The notes beneath the pieces were generated by a model. That model was not told the origin of the DNA, searched no databases, and saw only the letters and a list, made by a program, of their open reading frames with translations. The position numbers and the translations under genes were made by a program. 64,000 bases of DNA from Alnus glutinosa (Eukaryota; Streptophyta; Magnoliopsida; Fagales; Betulaceae): NCBI RefSeq assembly GCF_958979055.1, contig NC_084886.1:3057001-3121000 (forward strand), in the 5' to 3' direction. Below are positions 21,092-33,379 of the stretch, piece by piece (within the stretch, counting starts at the first letter, position 1; each line of letters begins with the position of its first letter).

Positions 21092-24000
21092 TTAGTGGAC
21101 GGCCTTTTGTCTTTCATCGGCATCTTCATGCTCAACCTGACAAATAAGAAAAAAACATTGGAAATATTTAGGATCCTGATAGAATGCAGCTACTGAAGAT
21201 TACAGAAGAGGAGGGGGGGGGGGGGAAGGGGGGGGGGGGGGGGGGGGGGCGCATGCAACAGCCAATTATGTGTATTTAAAGTCTCAGATTCCAAGAAGCA
21301 AGAAATATAGTGTGAGAGAGAGAGAGATCATCGTCAAAAAATTTGAAGAAAATTTGCACTTGAGAATTGGCTAAAAATGATGTGACTGAAAATAATAGCT
21401 ACCATATTATAAAAAGAAAAAATAATTGCAGTAGGATACCCTTATCTTCACTGCATCCACTTTTGATCCATCTTTTTTCATTTTTTTAACTTTGTATTAT
21501 AAAATTTAGCAAGATGCCACCAAAATGCACAATAAGAATACTGTCTCAACTTTTGATCAGGTAGAGCATCAACTAAAGCAGGAATTGCTAGAGAACCTAG
21601 GCGAATATCTGAGAATTGTGCATGTCTCAGGATAGATGGATTGTCCAGTAGGAACCCAACCATATAGTCTTGGATATTCAGAGAAATGAGTAATTATAGA
21701 TGTGGACCAACTCAAATGGGGTTTCAAGAGACACTGGAGTGCCATTGCAACATAAATTCTCAAATTCGCACAGGAGTATTCATGCTCCTCTTCCCAATTA
21801 TAGTGGAGCACCCTAACAATGTTTCCCTGGAATATCTGTCAAGGACTGATAATTTTATTAAAGAAATGTCTGTCATTATGTTACAAATTGCGGTACATGA
21901 AATCCATCCCCCACAAAAAAAGATGGTGGTACCGAGGAAAAACCTGTTTGCCCATTGTTCAATGAAGGATCTTATCCTATGTAAAATGACAGAAAAGAAA
22001 TCATCTAGCTGACACAAAGTATGTGAGAAACTGTTTACCAGAGCAATATTCTGTGAGCCAACATTCTTACAACAAGTTGTAAGTTGTTTATTAATAGAGA
22101 ATTACTTGTACTATAGGTAAAGTTTAAAATATATATATATGAAAATGTAGTGAGCCTGTTAAACACCATAATGTCATCGCCCATTACCTCAACAAGCACC
22201 CTTGTTCTCTTCTTCAATTTTGCACCAGGTTCATCTTTATCAAGCTTTCCTGAAGCCAAGCCAGTTTCCTTTCTCACTCTCTTGCCAGCAACTGGTTCAA
22301 CCTCTTCCTCATCTGCATCCATTCCGACTGCATCATTAAACTCTTTTTTCTTATTCCAGTTGGGATGGACACTTGCACACATTTGATAATTCTCTCATGC
22401 ACTCATCCCATTATCATATACGCTAGTAAAAACAAAGGCCACAACTTATGCCCTAACTAAAATTAAAAATATCCCGTGTAAACTAAAAATAGACAACTTT
22501 TACATGGTACAAGTTAATACTCCCTTCGTCCAAATCTAAATGACTCTTTTTATTGGTTTCATGACTTGATTTCAAATTGTATGACTATTAACAATATTGT
22601 CCTCTTCATAAAATGTCCTTCACTTTAAATTAGAGATGAAATAACCTTTAATAAGAATCTTTAAGAAAAAAGGTTAAGACTAATAGGAAATTGAAGATGT
22701 AAGAACTTCCACTTTTAAAAAGTGGACGTATATTTTACAATGTCCCAGAGAGGAAAGTAAGACACTGAAATTGGAACAGGATTATATTAATTATATATGT
22801 GCAAGCACAGGTCAGCATGAGGTAATAAAAATTTAAGTCAACATTAAAAAAATGCTCAACAATAAGTATCTAGTGACACCTTTACCATTGTCGTAATCCG
22901 CATGAGACTGAGTAATTGAAAAATCACCAAAATCTTCTATATCATCTTCCTCTTCAAGTTCATCATAACCCTCAACATATTCTATCTCAGCTTCCTGCTT
23001 ATTCCAAGAACCAATCAAAGTGCATTTCATTATCTAAAAGTAGCATCTAAGTGAGCACAAAAGCAAATCACTTGTTTTGATAACAATATTAATAAGTTCA
23101 AGAAAAAAGGATTTCACAAATTACCATCTCATCTTCATCTTCACTAACAGCCTGCCCCTCTTCAATATCAAGAACTTTGTTGTACTCTTTAACAGGATAG
23201 TTGTATATGTCACCATAAACTCCTTGCTGAAGTCGTTCCAAGAGTTCTTTTTCAATACTCTGCAGAAAAGCTAGAAAGTCTTAGTCGAGCTGTAGGGACA
23301 ACACATAATCATATACATCAATAGTATGAGCTCATGTATAACCTTATCCAGTGCTGCTGCCCTTTCGGCCTTCTCTTCTCTTCTAGCCTCTCTTTTTTTC
23401 TCCTTTCTCGGTGTTGTCATTATTTTCTCCCTGTTAGGCAGCAGAAACAATTGCCAATACAACAAAGCAAGTTAATGTTTGACACTATTTAACCTATAAA
23501 GGTAACAACTACAACCCTTTTCAGCATCACAACACAGTCCAGGGTTGCCAATTCTGTGTAAAATTTTCACATTTTAGTCCTTTCTTTCTGCTTTTATACT
23601 AAATATCTCACAGTGAATACTATTTCACACTTACAACACCCAACCCTCAATACTGTGTCAACCAACCATCCTGGAGCAAATTTAAGTACTGAACACCGAT
23701 AATGCATTACTGACCTAAGATCTAGATCCTTGTAGATCTAATTGCTTTGTTTACTAAGCGAACCTAACTTTTTATGCTAATTAATTACTGTTTCTCATTG
23801 AATAAAAGGGATCCTATGGCAAATTTATCAAAAGAGTTATTCATAGAATATTTTTATGAAAGAAGAAATTGATCTATTATTGAAACCCATAGGCAAATCT
23901 GGATTAGGCTATTCACCACTTTATGCATATAGTTGGGAGGAAAGGAAAACATAGTTTTAAGATGAATTACCCAATTGGTTGTATAGTCACAACCACACAC

Positions 24001-25258
24001 TCCAACCATTCATACAGGGGGAGGAAGTGTCATAGAGCTAAAGCTAACTGGAAAAAAAACTTAGTCTTCAAAGATCAATGTGAGATCCTAATTATACGCA
24101 CATGAGTAAGCATTTCTGGTAGTTCAATAAAAACAAATGCAAGCATGAGTAAAAATGAACCTTGTTTTCAAAGCAAGCTTCCTCATGCGTATCCGCATTT
24201 GAGTCATCTTGGTCAATCGTTGCTTTGTTTTGTGCACAAGAAACTTAGGCCAATACATCTGTCAAATCAAAAGCTAGGGCAAATTAACCTTTCTAGAACT
24301 GATGAGCAAAATCATATCTTATCAAATAATCTTAAAGTTTAAAAAATATATATAATGTTCAATACCAGGTGTTTGTCTATAATCTCAAGTGCCTTCTCAT
24401 AATTCCTGGGCAACTTAACTCTCTCCCACAATTTGTTTGGCATATGAGCTCTTTCTATGGTTTTCATATAAAGATAGAAGACTCCTGCAGCAGCCCATTA
24501 CAACCATATAAATTCGATCACACTCATCATTTTCGTTAATATATACAAAATTTAATTGACATGTGACAGCAAGTCAATTCACAAATACAGATACCAATTC
24601 ACAGATAAGCAGCCTAAGATCCACCAAGATCAACCAAAGCCGTGCTGTAGCACATTTTTCCATACTCTTCGGCTTAGAAAAATATACTATAAAGCTCAAT
24701 TCAACTAATCCAAATAATTGTATTACGCTCAATTGGATGGAGGATTCTGTTTTATCAAGTCCCATAACAAAAATAAGATTGAATAAGTTAGTTTCATCCT
24801 CTACTTGCTTCTTCTGAACGACCAAACGGAACAATATTACAATGATTCAACTGCATATATGTGAAAATCACCACAAAGAAAAAATAAATAAACAGACCCA
24901 ATTGACAGAACAAGTAAAAGGGTAAGAGGAAAAAAAGTGAAGATTACCGTCATGGTCGCGAATGGTGGCATAGCGACTATTGGCGAGCGGGCACGAGCTC
25001 CGATTGCAAATCCCAGTCACGTTATACGGATTTCTACAGAATTTCCCGGTCTCAATTCTACAAAACCACAAACCCACCAAGATTGAAATCCCACCGCAAT
25101 ATCAGCACAGTCACAATACACATAATGAATCAAAACTTCAATAGATTCTTATAGAGACCGAAAAATCAATGGTTTTTGAGGTTAAGAAACACTCACTTGG
25201 CCATGAAACTGCAGTGGTTGTGCCTGATTACCTGCCATATGACCTCGTCGTGCTGCAT
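21092..25258 (-). CDS. MAK16: MAK16 ribosome-biogenesis protein
   Basis: Nine exons: 25197-25258, 24948-25057, 24366-24484, 24161-24258, 23343-23430, 23125-23259, 22880-22994, 22188-22327 and 21092-21136. They sum to 912 bp and encode 303 residues, with every splice site GT-AG and every phase consistent. The product starts [18 protein letters not shown], followed by the Cys-rich [20 protein letters not shown] (L28e/Mak16 fold), [18 protein letters not shown], a basic segment [16 protein letters not shown], then the acidic tail ([15 protein letters not shown]) and a basic end ([11 protein letters not shown]). MAK16 is a nucleolar factor needed for early 60S subunit assembly with RPF1. The length equals that of its orthologues (about 300). 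Two telo-boxes lie just upstream. A truncated inverted copy is at 43453-44400. Confidence 0.95.
21213..21249. repeat. Interrupted poly(G) tract in MAK16 intron 8
   Basis: G13, two A, then G22 on the plus strand, giving a C tract in the MAK16 pre-mRNA about 76 bp upstream of the last 3' splice site. It can form a G-quadruplex or i-motif. It is missing from the inverted copy of the locus together with exon 9. Confidence 0.95.
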
Positions 25259-25329
25259 CTTTTACCAAATCTTTGAGTTGATTTCACTGCTAATTACTGT
25301 GTTCTTTGGAGTGAAAGGTCAGGGTTTTT

Positions 25330-25371
25330 TAGGGTTTTATAATGAAAGAGGGGAAATGAGTTTTAGGGTTT
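25330..25371 (-). promoter_or_regulatory. Two telo-boxes upstream of MAK16
   Basis: AAACCCTA on the minus strand at 25330-25337 and 25364-25371, about 72 and 106 bp before the MAK16 start codon. Telo-boxes of this kind are common in plant ribosomal-protein and ribosome-biogenesis promoters, in line with the gene product. The motif is seen; the function is inferred. Confidence 0.65.
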
Positions 25372-25399
25372 TAGTTTAGGATTAGGGATTCAATATTGT

Positions 25400-26006
25400 T
25401 AGCATACAACACGACAAGAGCTAAGAACAAATAAATCAGGGCTAGCAGTTCTACCGCGCAAGAGCTGCTTGCTTTGTTTGCGCATCGAGTTTGTCAATTT
25501 AGGGCAAAGCGTCCCACAATGAATGAATTTTCAACAAAAAGAAAAAATATATATATATCCATGTACCCACTAAATTTTTTTTTAAAAAAAAAAAATTAAA
25601 TAGATATATTACTCACTTTTAATTTTGAAGGTACTAAATATTTTGAAAATTTTGAATTAAATTTTTAATATAATTAAAAAAATATAAAAACATCATACCC
25701 AAATCGTGATACCATTTAATAGAGGGGTCACTCAAGCCAGCAAAGCCCGTTACTCTCGGGCCTATAAAAGTCCATTAGTTGGGTTGTGCCCAATGAATCA
25801 GCTGACTCAGCCCTCTCCCTCGAGAGTCACCAACCGACCAAGAGTTTCATGTTCAAAGAACAACTTGCGAGGAGATGACCAACAAATGATAAGACCACAT
25901 TGACAACCATGCCAAGGGAGGCGTTTGCATACCACCACCCATATCACAATAATGAACAATCCTTTCTAAAAATATCAATTTTCCATGCTCGCAGTCCATA
26001 TCGACA
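25400..26006. repeat. Upstream flank of MAK16, duplicated in inverse at about 42925-43450
   Basis: Shared text includes CATCATACCCAAATCGTGAT (25691-25710) and TATAAAAGTCCATTAGTTGGG-type sequence, found in reverse near 43085-43175. No gene. Confidence 0.8.
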
Positions 26007-27094
26007 GTATCTTCTTAACTATTTTTTTGGAACAAATCTCTTTCAATATATGAAAAGAGACCAAACAAGTCAAGTGTGCAGGGTTACAAAGAATCCATAA
26101 TACACCAAGTTAGAGACACCGCGGTAAGAGTTTCCTCTACCCAGGCCAAATAGACGAAGACCATAACAAAATACAGCTGCTCAAAAACCTAGACAAACAG
26201 AAAGATACCTCTACATGAACATATAACTATGCTAGATCTAGGAGAGGGCTTTTGCAGACCAGGTTTTGATCTTAAAAAAAACAAAACACAGCAGTCGTAT
26301 TAGCAACAACCAGATACAAACAAAGAAAAAGAAAAAACTACAAATGCACAAGCCGGATCATTTCCCCCACTTCCCCAAATTGCTCGACGGTTTGCAGACT
26401 CAAGAAAATCCGAAAACCGCTCCTGGAAAATCGCCTAAAGCCACACCTGAAAATAGCGCCTGAATCACTGTTACAGCACCGTAAAAAACGAAGAATCCAA
26501 AACGCCGAAACCGCCGAAACCCCTTTCTCCCTAAACCACTGTTCAAGAGGAAATCCCTAGACCCGCTAAGCTACAAACAACCACGAAAAACAAACAAGAG
26601 CAAGAGATATCGTCTCCAGCGTGGCCATCCCAGCAGCAGCGGATCAAAACCTCCCAATCAAAATCAAAACCCGTCAGGCCGGAATATCCATAGAAGAAAC
26701 CAAAATCTCGGATCAAAACGATTTTGTCACTGGCGTGGCCATAAAAAACAGCAAATGCCTGATCCCGAACTCCTCGTAGAAATCATACACCGTGCGCCAC
26801 AAATCGGGAGAAAAAACCCGCCTTTACACCCTACTAAACGAAAAACCACATCTCCATCCCTGACCAGGACGAGACAAAAACCAACCCTTCAAACCCTTCA
26901 GTGGCCAACGACCCCCAAAAGAGAAGGAAAATTATTTATAAACAAAGAAACTAAACTACAGCCTGCTGGGGAGGAAGGAAACGGAAATCTCCCCTCCTCC
27001 ATTTTCACACATAAAAAATGAGTTTTCTGAAAAGATGAAAAAATCGCCTTGTGAAGAGAGTTTTCTTTTCCTTCTCCCCGTATCTTCTTAACTA
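26007..27094 (-). mobile_element. 1.06-kb non-LTR retroposon with 15-bp target duplication
   Basis: Perfect direct repeats GTATCTTCTTAACTA at 26007-26021 and 27080-27094 bound 26022-27079. The left end is T7, a short poly(A) tail if read on the minus strand. No reverse transcriptase is encoded; the interior is C/A-rich on the plus strand with only short frames. The inverted duplicate of this region has an unoccupied site (about 42905-42925), which proves the insertion limits. It may be a SINE-like element or the processed remnant of a LINE; the family is not recognised. Confidence 0.85.
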
Positions 27095-27635
27095 GATGGT
27101 GCTATGTGGCTTGAGTTACTACGCCAATCTTAAGGCCCCACGTGGCCTAAAGTGCTTAATTCCCTTCCATATAAATAGGAGTCCATTTTAGTAGGTAAAT
27201 GATTTGAACCTTGCTATCCCTACATCTCTCTATTTTTCCCATAATTTTTCACTGAGTTTTCTGCCGGCATCTCGAATTAGTTACCCTAACTTGTTTATTG
27301 TATTAGCAAGTCTCATTAACAAGACTACTGACATGCGGTCAACTGTATAAACACAAATAAATAATATTTATGTGAATAAATAATTTGAAATAATCTAACT
27401 GGCCAGATCTAAGCTCCAACATCTAATATTTTACACATTTTAAGGATAAGCTTACTCTTTTATGTATTTTAATATGTGTCTTCATGAAAATGCTTTTAAG
27501 AAAACAAACGGCAGATTCAACTCTAGTATTTTTAACCAAACGGCATCGTTCTGTTTTAAGAAAACGTCGAAGGATTTGACGCCGTCTCAGATTTTTCAAT
27601 TTCGGAAATGTTTCATTAAACTTGCGAGCAATTGG

Positions 27636-27720
<85 letters not shown>

Positions 27721-27984
27721 ATAAAGCTAAAAAAAACACCAGTTACACATTAATTACATAATTTCCCTCTCATATGGGATGGAGAACATTACATGTGGAC
27801 CCCACCCAATGTGAGAGGAAGGGTGCGTAACGAGTGTGTAATCAGTGTTTTTCTAACAATCCCGGTATATATATATGGAGTAATGTTTATTGCACAACTT
27901 TTACACAACTTTAACAACTTTTTATTAATATCAAGCATTGAATATTTATGGCCCACATGTAAAAAAACAAATCCAATGGTTGAT

Positions 27985-28024
<40 letters not shown>

Positions 28025-28873
28025 AAAAGTTAGAGTTGTGCAAAAATTGTGTGAGAGTCGTGTAAGAAACATTACTTATATAAAGGTACGTTTGGTATTG
28101 CGATTTTATAAATAAAAAGTGTGATTTTAAACCAAATCGTAAAAAATTAATCATTTAGAATTGTGTTTTTAAAAAAAGTATGATTTGAAACGAAAAAAAA
28201 TATGCTTTTTTAAATCGCAGGCAATGAGATATTTTTTTGAAAACACATAGTTTTAAGAGTTAAATTACGATTTTACCAAACGCTTAATTGCGTTTTTAAA
28301 AATCAAGTTTTTAAATTATACATTTTTAATTTACTATTTTTTTCTCTCTAGGTATAATGATTATTTTAATTATAATTAAATAACTTACTATAAAGAAATT
28401 AAATTGAATTTTTAGGGCTTTAAATGTCGTCATATATTTTGGTTTAAGTGTTGTAAAACTTAAATTCAGTACAAACTAATTAATTGGGTTGTTTCTGTAA
28501 GAGATATATTCAAACCCATTAAAATTTTATAGGCTTATAACTATAATAAGGTATATTCAAATTATAGGCTTATAATTATAATAAGGTACTTAATTAATTA
28601 TTATGCAAGGCTTTTACAATACGAAAACTTGACATGGATCATTTTCCCTCCCCCTCCTTCTCTTTCTTCCTCCTCCCGTGCACAGGTCCATCTCTCTCCC
28701 ATTTTCTCAAACACAGGTTCGAGCCTAAACCTAATTTTGCATTTCGTCTTATAAATTTTTTCTAAAGAAGCATGATATTTATTTAATTTTTTCTGATTTG
28801 GTTCCAATTAGAGCACGTAGGGTCATTCTTTGCTGTTTGCTGTGTGCTGTGTGAATGATGTTCCAGGGTTTGG

Positions 28874-28904
<31 letters not shown>

Positions 28905-29211
28905 TTTAAAAAATAGCTTTTGGAATTTCGACTTGTTTGGGAGAATGTGGCGTTTATTTAATTAGATGGACTTAGGTCGATGTGGAATAAATTGGTCTTT
29001 TAGTTTTATTTTAATTTAATTAGGAATTTGATTCAAAGTTTTAAGTTAATGTACTTCAATAATGAGTTTGGCCCAAAAGTCGATCATTTTAGTTTAGGTT
29101 ATTTGTAATTTAATAATAGACTTGGCCCTTGGCTCATGGCCACAATTAGCCACATTAGGGTTAAGATTAGAGTGATTATTTAAGCATAATGTTCTATTGT
29201 AGTAGACCACA
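27095..29211. other. AT-rich intergenic, microsatellites, no gene
   Basis: Holds a (TA)n tract at about 27638-27692 followed by (GA)n to 27720, a poly(A) run of about 33 at 27988-28021 inside a MITE, and a second (TA)n near 28878-28903. Up to about 27165 the sequence is shared in inverse with 42840-42910. No coding signal. Confidence 0.6.
27879..28076. mobile_element. MITE with inverted AGTAATGTTT ends
   Basis: The left end AGTAATGTTTATTGCACAAC pairs with the inverse of the right end AGTAATGTTTCTTACACGAC (17 of 20), continuing imperfectly inward. The centre is a pure A run. About 198 bp, non-coding. The target duplication could not be separated from the flanking TA-rich sequence. Confidence 0.65.
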
Positions 29212-29694
29212 TGTAATATCCCGTATTTTAAATATGAATATTTATGAAAAATAAATATACATTAGCTTTATAAACTTTGATTTAATAAAACAGGAAATAT
29301 TATTGGATTCTAATAATATTACTGAATAATTAAATTGACAAGTTTGATTATTCAGTGATGAAATCGGTATATTATTAGTGGCATAATAATATTATAAACT
29401 CAATTGTTATTGTATTAATGTTAGAATATTAATTGTGCTACTTAAATATTATTTGAGATGATAATATTCAGCTTAGTAATATTATCAATGTAATAATGTT
29501 ATTCATAAAATAATATCAATAATGAGACGAACTAGACTCAAATTGGACTTAGATTGATATTTTAATCAATTAGATTTAAATAGTAAAAAATTATGAGATA
29601 GAAACAATCTGCGGTAAAAAGTTAATTAGTAAGTTTTGTATAAAATATCTACGGGTTAACTCAGGTTAATCTAACTAGACAAAAAATGTTTTTC

Positions 29695-29902
29695 AACTTC
29701 CCCCTTTCGGGCTGGTGTGGAGGTAGGAAACCCCTCATCGAAACCCTAGCCCCCCTCCCCCTTCTCTGATTCCTTTCCCCCTCCTCCTCCCTTTCTCCCT
29801 CCGTTTCCATGATACCTTTCTCCCACCCCCCTTCCTTTCTCCAGTCCCCACAGACTAGATCCGTTGGTGCTTTTGGTCTTCCTAGTCCTTTTGGACTATG
29901 GA

Positions 29903-29953
<51 letters not shown>

Positions 29954-30690
29954 CTTCTTGTTTTTAGTTTGTTTTGGCAAGTAAACTCACTGGAGAAGGT
30001 GCCGGAGGGGAGTAGTTGTCCCGTGCGTGCCGACAACAGAGATCTTTGCTAAGTTTTCAAACGTTAGTTTTCTTGGAGGTCAGATCTGCGATTTTCTGTC
30101 ATCTTCTGTTGGACACGCGCCCTCCAGGCTTGTTCGCCGTCGCTTTCTGATGCTGCCGTCGCTTTCCACGGCCGTGCTTAGTCCCTGTGGTTGCGCGTGA
30201 TGACCACGAACTGTTTGTTTTTGTCGTGTATGGTAGAGATCAGAGGCTTTTGGTGAACGGTCGTTGTTGGGGATCTTCTTGCGGTGGCGCATGTGCCCCA
30301 CGTGCCGCCTCTAGCGGCGATCATCCTGGAAGGCAGTTTCTGTATTAGGTTTTTCCTGCACTTGTGTGTTTGTGTTGGCAGTTTGCTTTGTGCTTATTAA
30401 CTTAGTCATTGCTTTTAGCCCAAAATATGTAACTGACTCTCTGTTCAAGTATAGTTTTATGTCACCGCAGAGGCATCATTTTAGTTGGCTAAGTTTTATT
30501 TGTAACATTCAGTCTGTAATAGTTTGAGTTGTTTGTTGGCTCAGGTTGGGTATACACCTTTATGGCGGTGGCTTATGTACACCTTTATGGGTGGTTCTTG
30601 TATACACCTTTATGGTGGCTTGATAAGTACCCTTCACTTGATTAATGAAAATTAATCTTTCCTTAAAAAAAAAAAGAAAAAAAAAAAACT
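29695..30690 (+). mobile_element. Non-coding retroposon with poly(A) tail, nested in the LTR
   Basis: A C/T-rich start (CCCCCTCCCCCTTCTC), a T run of about 44 (29910-29953), a GC-rich middle, and three repeats of TACACCTTTATGG near 30551, 30578 and 30604. It ends ATTAATGAAAATTAATCTTTCC followed by an A-rich tail at 30665-30688. That 3' end is typical of plant non-LTR elements. The 5' edge is uncertain and no target duplication was found. Confidence 0.45.
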
Positions 30691-32428
30691 ATATAAAACT
30701 TAACCCTTGGTTAATCGGATATTTTATCTATAGATTAAACTTAACCTGTAAGTTTTATAAACTTGCTGAGCAAGTTTATATATGCTTCCTCTGCCTATAT
30801 ATCAGAACCCACTCTTCTTAATTCACGCACACCTCTACTTCTCCCTTTTCTTATTTCTTTCTTCTTTTTCCCTGTTCTTCTTTCCTCCTTCGTTCTGTTC
30901 TTCTTGAGACCGAACAAAGAGGGAGAGACCGGGGAGAGAGTGAGATCGAGAGAGATGAGATACTGAGAGAGAGAGAGAGAGAGAGAGATCATGAGACAGA
31001 GAGATCAGGAGAGGATCCGAGCGGAACCCAGCAACCCAAGAACCAGAGGACGGCCGGAGATCCCAGTTCTGTGAATTCCGGCAACCTGTAATGTGGGTTT
31101 CTGGCGAGCTCGTGAACCAGACGTAACTCGGGAGGAGCTCCGATCGTGAAACCCGTGACCCGCAACCCTCCAGACCCGAGAGAGAGAACCCGGGCGGTTC
31201 GTGAACCCATGAGGACCCGATCCTCCATGGGTCACCGGAGGCAGAGCGATTTCCGGCGGAACCCATACCCAATTTCCGGTGACCCAGGGTGTTTTTCCGG
31301 CGATCTATGTAGAGAATCATTACCTTACTGATTCTACCCCTTTTCTAGTGGATTCTCTATGAAAACTATCAAGGTAAATAATTTCTATGATTTAATTTAT
31401 AGTTGTTGATTTACTGTGGGTTTGATGATTTTCTGGGATTGTGATTATTGTTAATTTTGAGGGTTGATTGTTTGGAAATATTGTATTTGTTGGTTGGAAT
31501 ATTTGAGCATTGTTTTGGGTTTTTAGCCATGTTCACTGTTACTTGTTCTTGGCCGTGTGTTCTGGTTGGGAGTAATAGCAATGGATGTTTCCTTGTTAGA
31601 CCTGAATGTGTGTGAGTGTGTGTTCCTGCTTGTAGTGATATTTGGAGTTGAAGATTATGGGTATATGATGGATTTGATGTTGTTGGAGGAATATGATGAG
31701 TTTGGTTGGTTGTAAAATAGTTGTGGTTGATTCTTTGGGGTATGGCGTGTTGGACTAATGATTAGAGGATTCAAGGGAACTACTGTTTTTTAGGAGATTT
31801 TATGTGGTTTAGGCTGAATGAATTCATAGTGAAATTCTTAGAATATTGATGATTTAGTCTATTAAGTGGTAATGTTGATTTAAAAATATAGATAGGTAGC
31901 ATAATTTGGAGATCTATGGTTACATGTTACAGGATACCTTAGTTTAAGTTTTAGGCTTTAAATCTTAGAATATTTCTTTAAACTTCTTCTTGCAATTTAT
32001 TTAGGTAGAAAGTCGACTCTGACGCTAATGGCAAATTCAGGTAAGGGAACACAACCTAAAAATCACGGCTAAATTTTAATAAAACTTTTCAAAAGAAAAA
32101 AAAGTCGGGGATTTTCCTAAACTCTTTCGTTCCTTTATATTAATTGCCTCTTTAAATTCTGTCATGATATTACTCTTATTATCAAATGTGATTGAGAAAT
32201 CATGTGATTATATGATTACAGCTCTCAAAGTATGAATTGTGAATAAGTTACACGTGCACCATATGAATGAAGTTGATGCAATTATGGTTCTCAAAATGTA
32301 TATGTGTTATATATGATTCCATGATATTATGTATAGTTGTATTTGTGCACTATATCGTATATGTTGCATGTGCTCCATGTGAGTGAAAAATGATGGCATC
32401 ATCGTAATTATATGTGCATACATTACAC

Positions 32429-32538
32429 AAAGTTTTACCCCACAGCAGCATCGTGTTATGGTCTGAATTCATATGAGTAGCGTGAAGTTTTACTCCACGG
32501 CAGCATCGTGTTATGATCTGAATTCATATGAGTAGCGT
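32429..32538. repeat. 55-bp tandem repeat, two units
   Basis: Units at 32429-32483 and 32484-32538 share AGTTTTAC(C/T)CCAC(A/G)GCAGCATCG and GAATTCATATGAGTAGCGTG with about four differences. Confidence 0.85.
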
Positions 32539-33379
32539 GGCAACCATAGCAAAAGTGTGGGCTATCGGTCGGGGGGGTCTTCACCTAGGGAAGTTCCTAA
32601 CCCATCGGCTCTCCCCTGTGACGACATAATGAGCGATTTGGTCCTTTGGGATCGGTCCCCGTGGACATGCCAAAGGTAACGTGCGCCGCTCACGGCTAAA
32701 TAACGGAGGTGGGCCGGTGGAGGGTAAAAACTTACACGCTGCATAAATGATTCATGCATCATTCTGCAATTGAACTAATTGTATATCATTTAACTATTTC
32801 TTTACTTACTAAATTATTTGATCTCTATTTAGAATTCTTGAAGAAAAAAAATAATAAGAAAAATATCATACTCTTATTTGTTATGCTTTCTTTACTGAGT
32901 TGTCAAACTCAACTCTTTTTTTCCCAAATCTTTTCAGATGACACAGTAAGACGGATTCATTTCTTTGTAATGACGTAGACCTTGCTAAGAGCAATAGATC
33001 GTTGTGGACCGACCAAACATTTATATTGTATAGTATGTACTTTTTTTTTTGGAGTTCATGGCATTGTAAATGATTATTAATAGACAGGAATAATAAAATA
33101 AGGAGTTACAATCTATATGTTGTAAATGTACGCTTCTATTTAAATGTTTTTTTTGGTATGTTTGGCAACAAAATTTTGGAAACAAAAAATAATTTTGATT
33201 CTACTTTTTTCAAAAACAAATCATATTTTATTCAACTTTTTCTAAAAAGTCAAATCTCGAAATTCGTAAACAGAATAAAAATTCAATTTTGATTTCAAAA
33301 ATTCTACACCCAAACACACCATAGCACTCAAGTTCGCGTTTTCCCTTATATCCCAAAACGGGGGCGTGACACCACGCGC

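Larger units (their letters stand above)
29212..33371. mobile_element. Probable giant solo LTR (Gypsy-like) with nested retroposon
   Basis: Begins TGTAATATCCCGTATTTT and ends AACGGGGGCGTGACA, a TG...CA pair with the CCCG/CGGGG termini common in plant Gypsy LTRs. It is flanked by CCACA (29207-29211) and CCACG (33372-33376), a 5-bp duplication with one mismatch. No gag or pol was found, so a recombined solo LTR of about 3.2 kb plus a nested insertion of about 1 kb is the simplest reading. Inside are a TATA-like CTATATATC near 30795, a GA-rich leader (about 30910-31020), a 55-bp tandem repeat at 32429-32538 and a GC-richer block (32560-32720). The alternative is two unrelated repeats whose edges happen to fit. 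Confidence 0.5.

Noticed and set aside
30835-31320. A 161-codon minus-strand frame rich in Ser and Arg
   Set aside because: It is antisense to a GA-rich repeat leader inside the probable LTR, low complexity, with overlapping frames of similar length.
32429-32538. A CRISPR-like direct repeat
   Set aside because: Only two adjacent 55-bp units without spacers in plant nuclear DNA; a simple tandem duplication.
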